The position numbers and the translations under genes are program-made. This document shows positions 34,369 to 34,473 of a stretch of 34,473 nucleotides of DNA, piece after piece. Source of the DNA: Verrucomicrobiaceae bacterium. GTDB lineage: Bacteria; Verrucomicrobiota; Verrucomicrobiia; Chthoniobacterales; Chthoniobacteraceae. Position 1 is the stretch's first letter, and every line of letters begins with the position of its first letter. The DNA lies in the NCBI GenBank assembly GCA_005791535.1, contig SXWH01000292.1, positions 1-34,473 on the forward strand, written 5' to 3'. Under the pieces are notes generated by a model that was given only the letters and a program-made list of their open reading frames with translations, was not told the origin of the DNA and did not search any database.

Positions 34369-34473
34369 TTGTTGACTTGTTCTGTGTTGAAAACAGTCAT
34401 GCCTTTGACTTGCATCTCGTTCTCCGTGGAAGAAACTTTAGATTGTACAATATTCACACTCTCCCTCCTCTAC
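34369..34473. other. unrelated low-GC segment joined to ilvC at the window edge
   Basis: The last 105 nt have about 41% GC, far below the neighbouring ilvC sequence, and use codons such as TTA, ACA and ATA. In the ilvC frame they read [12 protein letters not shown] and onward with no family likeness. On the minus strand, the frame entering from the window end reads [11 protein letters not shown] and stops at 34438, which could be the tail of a foreign gene, but 11 codons prove nothing. I see no transposon end or intron boundary. Confidence 0.6.

Noticed and set aside
34369-34473. Intein or group I/II intron in ilvC
   Set aside because: The new sequence does not begin with an intein block A (Cys/Ser then D-T-x-V) and shows no group II GTGYG or group I boundary; low-GC foreign or chimeric sequence explains it more simply.
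1-34473. CRISPR array, tRNA, rRNA, transposase, integrase or attachment site
   Set aside because: No regularly spaced repeats, no second tRNA-like T arm beyond tmRNA, and no recombinase motifs were seen on reading both strands by eye.

Overview
The window looks like a contig piece from a soil-type member of the Verrucomicrobiota, most likely Spartobacteria/Chthoniobacterales. The evidence is the mixture of gene types. There are planctomycete/verrucomicrobial exported proteins (PSCyt1-DUF1549-DUF1553, DUF1501, DUF1800, and a giant CotH/lamin-tail protein). There is a large GreA fusion of the kind otherwise known from Chlamydia, and a DksA-like protein with a histone-H1-like tail. Composition is GC-rich, and few genes have a clear Shine-Dalgarno sequence. 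The taxonomic call is inference from these families; no marker search was possible.

Layout, left to right. Positions 1-516 hold tmRNA (ssrA, minus strand) with a readable 20-residue tag ending in YALAA. Positions 654-6202 are a plus-strand housekeeping block: argB, a DksA/TraR-family gene followed closely by rpmG (57 aa) and rpsR and then a strong terminator, a MoeB/ThiF-rhodanese fusion, and a long GreA-type factor. Positions 6214-15922 form a minus-strand run transcribed as TPR protein, ArnT-like glycosyltransferase, then a 1644-aa secreted multidomain CotH protein. Positions 16214-17784 carry three small minus-strand genes of unknown function. Positions 18061-18831 are tpiA, followed by an imperfect palindromic repeat. 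Positions 19103-23807 are a plus-strand run of a PSCyt1/DUF1549/DUF1553 cytochrome-like protein, a two-helix potassium channel and a TatD nuclease. Positions 23779-32928 are a minus-strand run transcribed as a 1766-aa DUF1800 protein, a Tat-exported DUF1501 protein, a GspG-like anchored protein, and an ABC ATPase and permease with no substrate-binding protein. A small zinc-ribbon membrane protein and a divergent ilvC finish the window.

How the genes may work together. The cytosolic genes are core metabolism (arginine, branched-chain amino acids, glycolysis) and transcription/translation (tmRNA, DksA-like, GreA, bL33, bS18). The two long minus-strand runs and the PSCyt1 gene encode a large exported protein set with carbohydrate-binding-like, adhesion-like and haem domains. 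That fits extracellular polymer use or cell-surface assembly, but no substrate can be named from sequence.

The points most worth a second look are: the abrupt loss of IlvC homology at about 34369 into low-GC sequence at the window edge; the half-degenerate zinc site and H1-like tail of the DksA-like protein next to a GreA fusion; the DUF1800 core split by a triple HGL/HGI repeat insert; the ABC importer without a binding protein attached to the DUF1800-DUF1501 run; and the potassium channel with an unrecognised C-terminal domain. I see no CRISPR array, transposase, integrase, tRNA or rRNA. I see no clearly new defence or mobile system.
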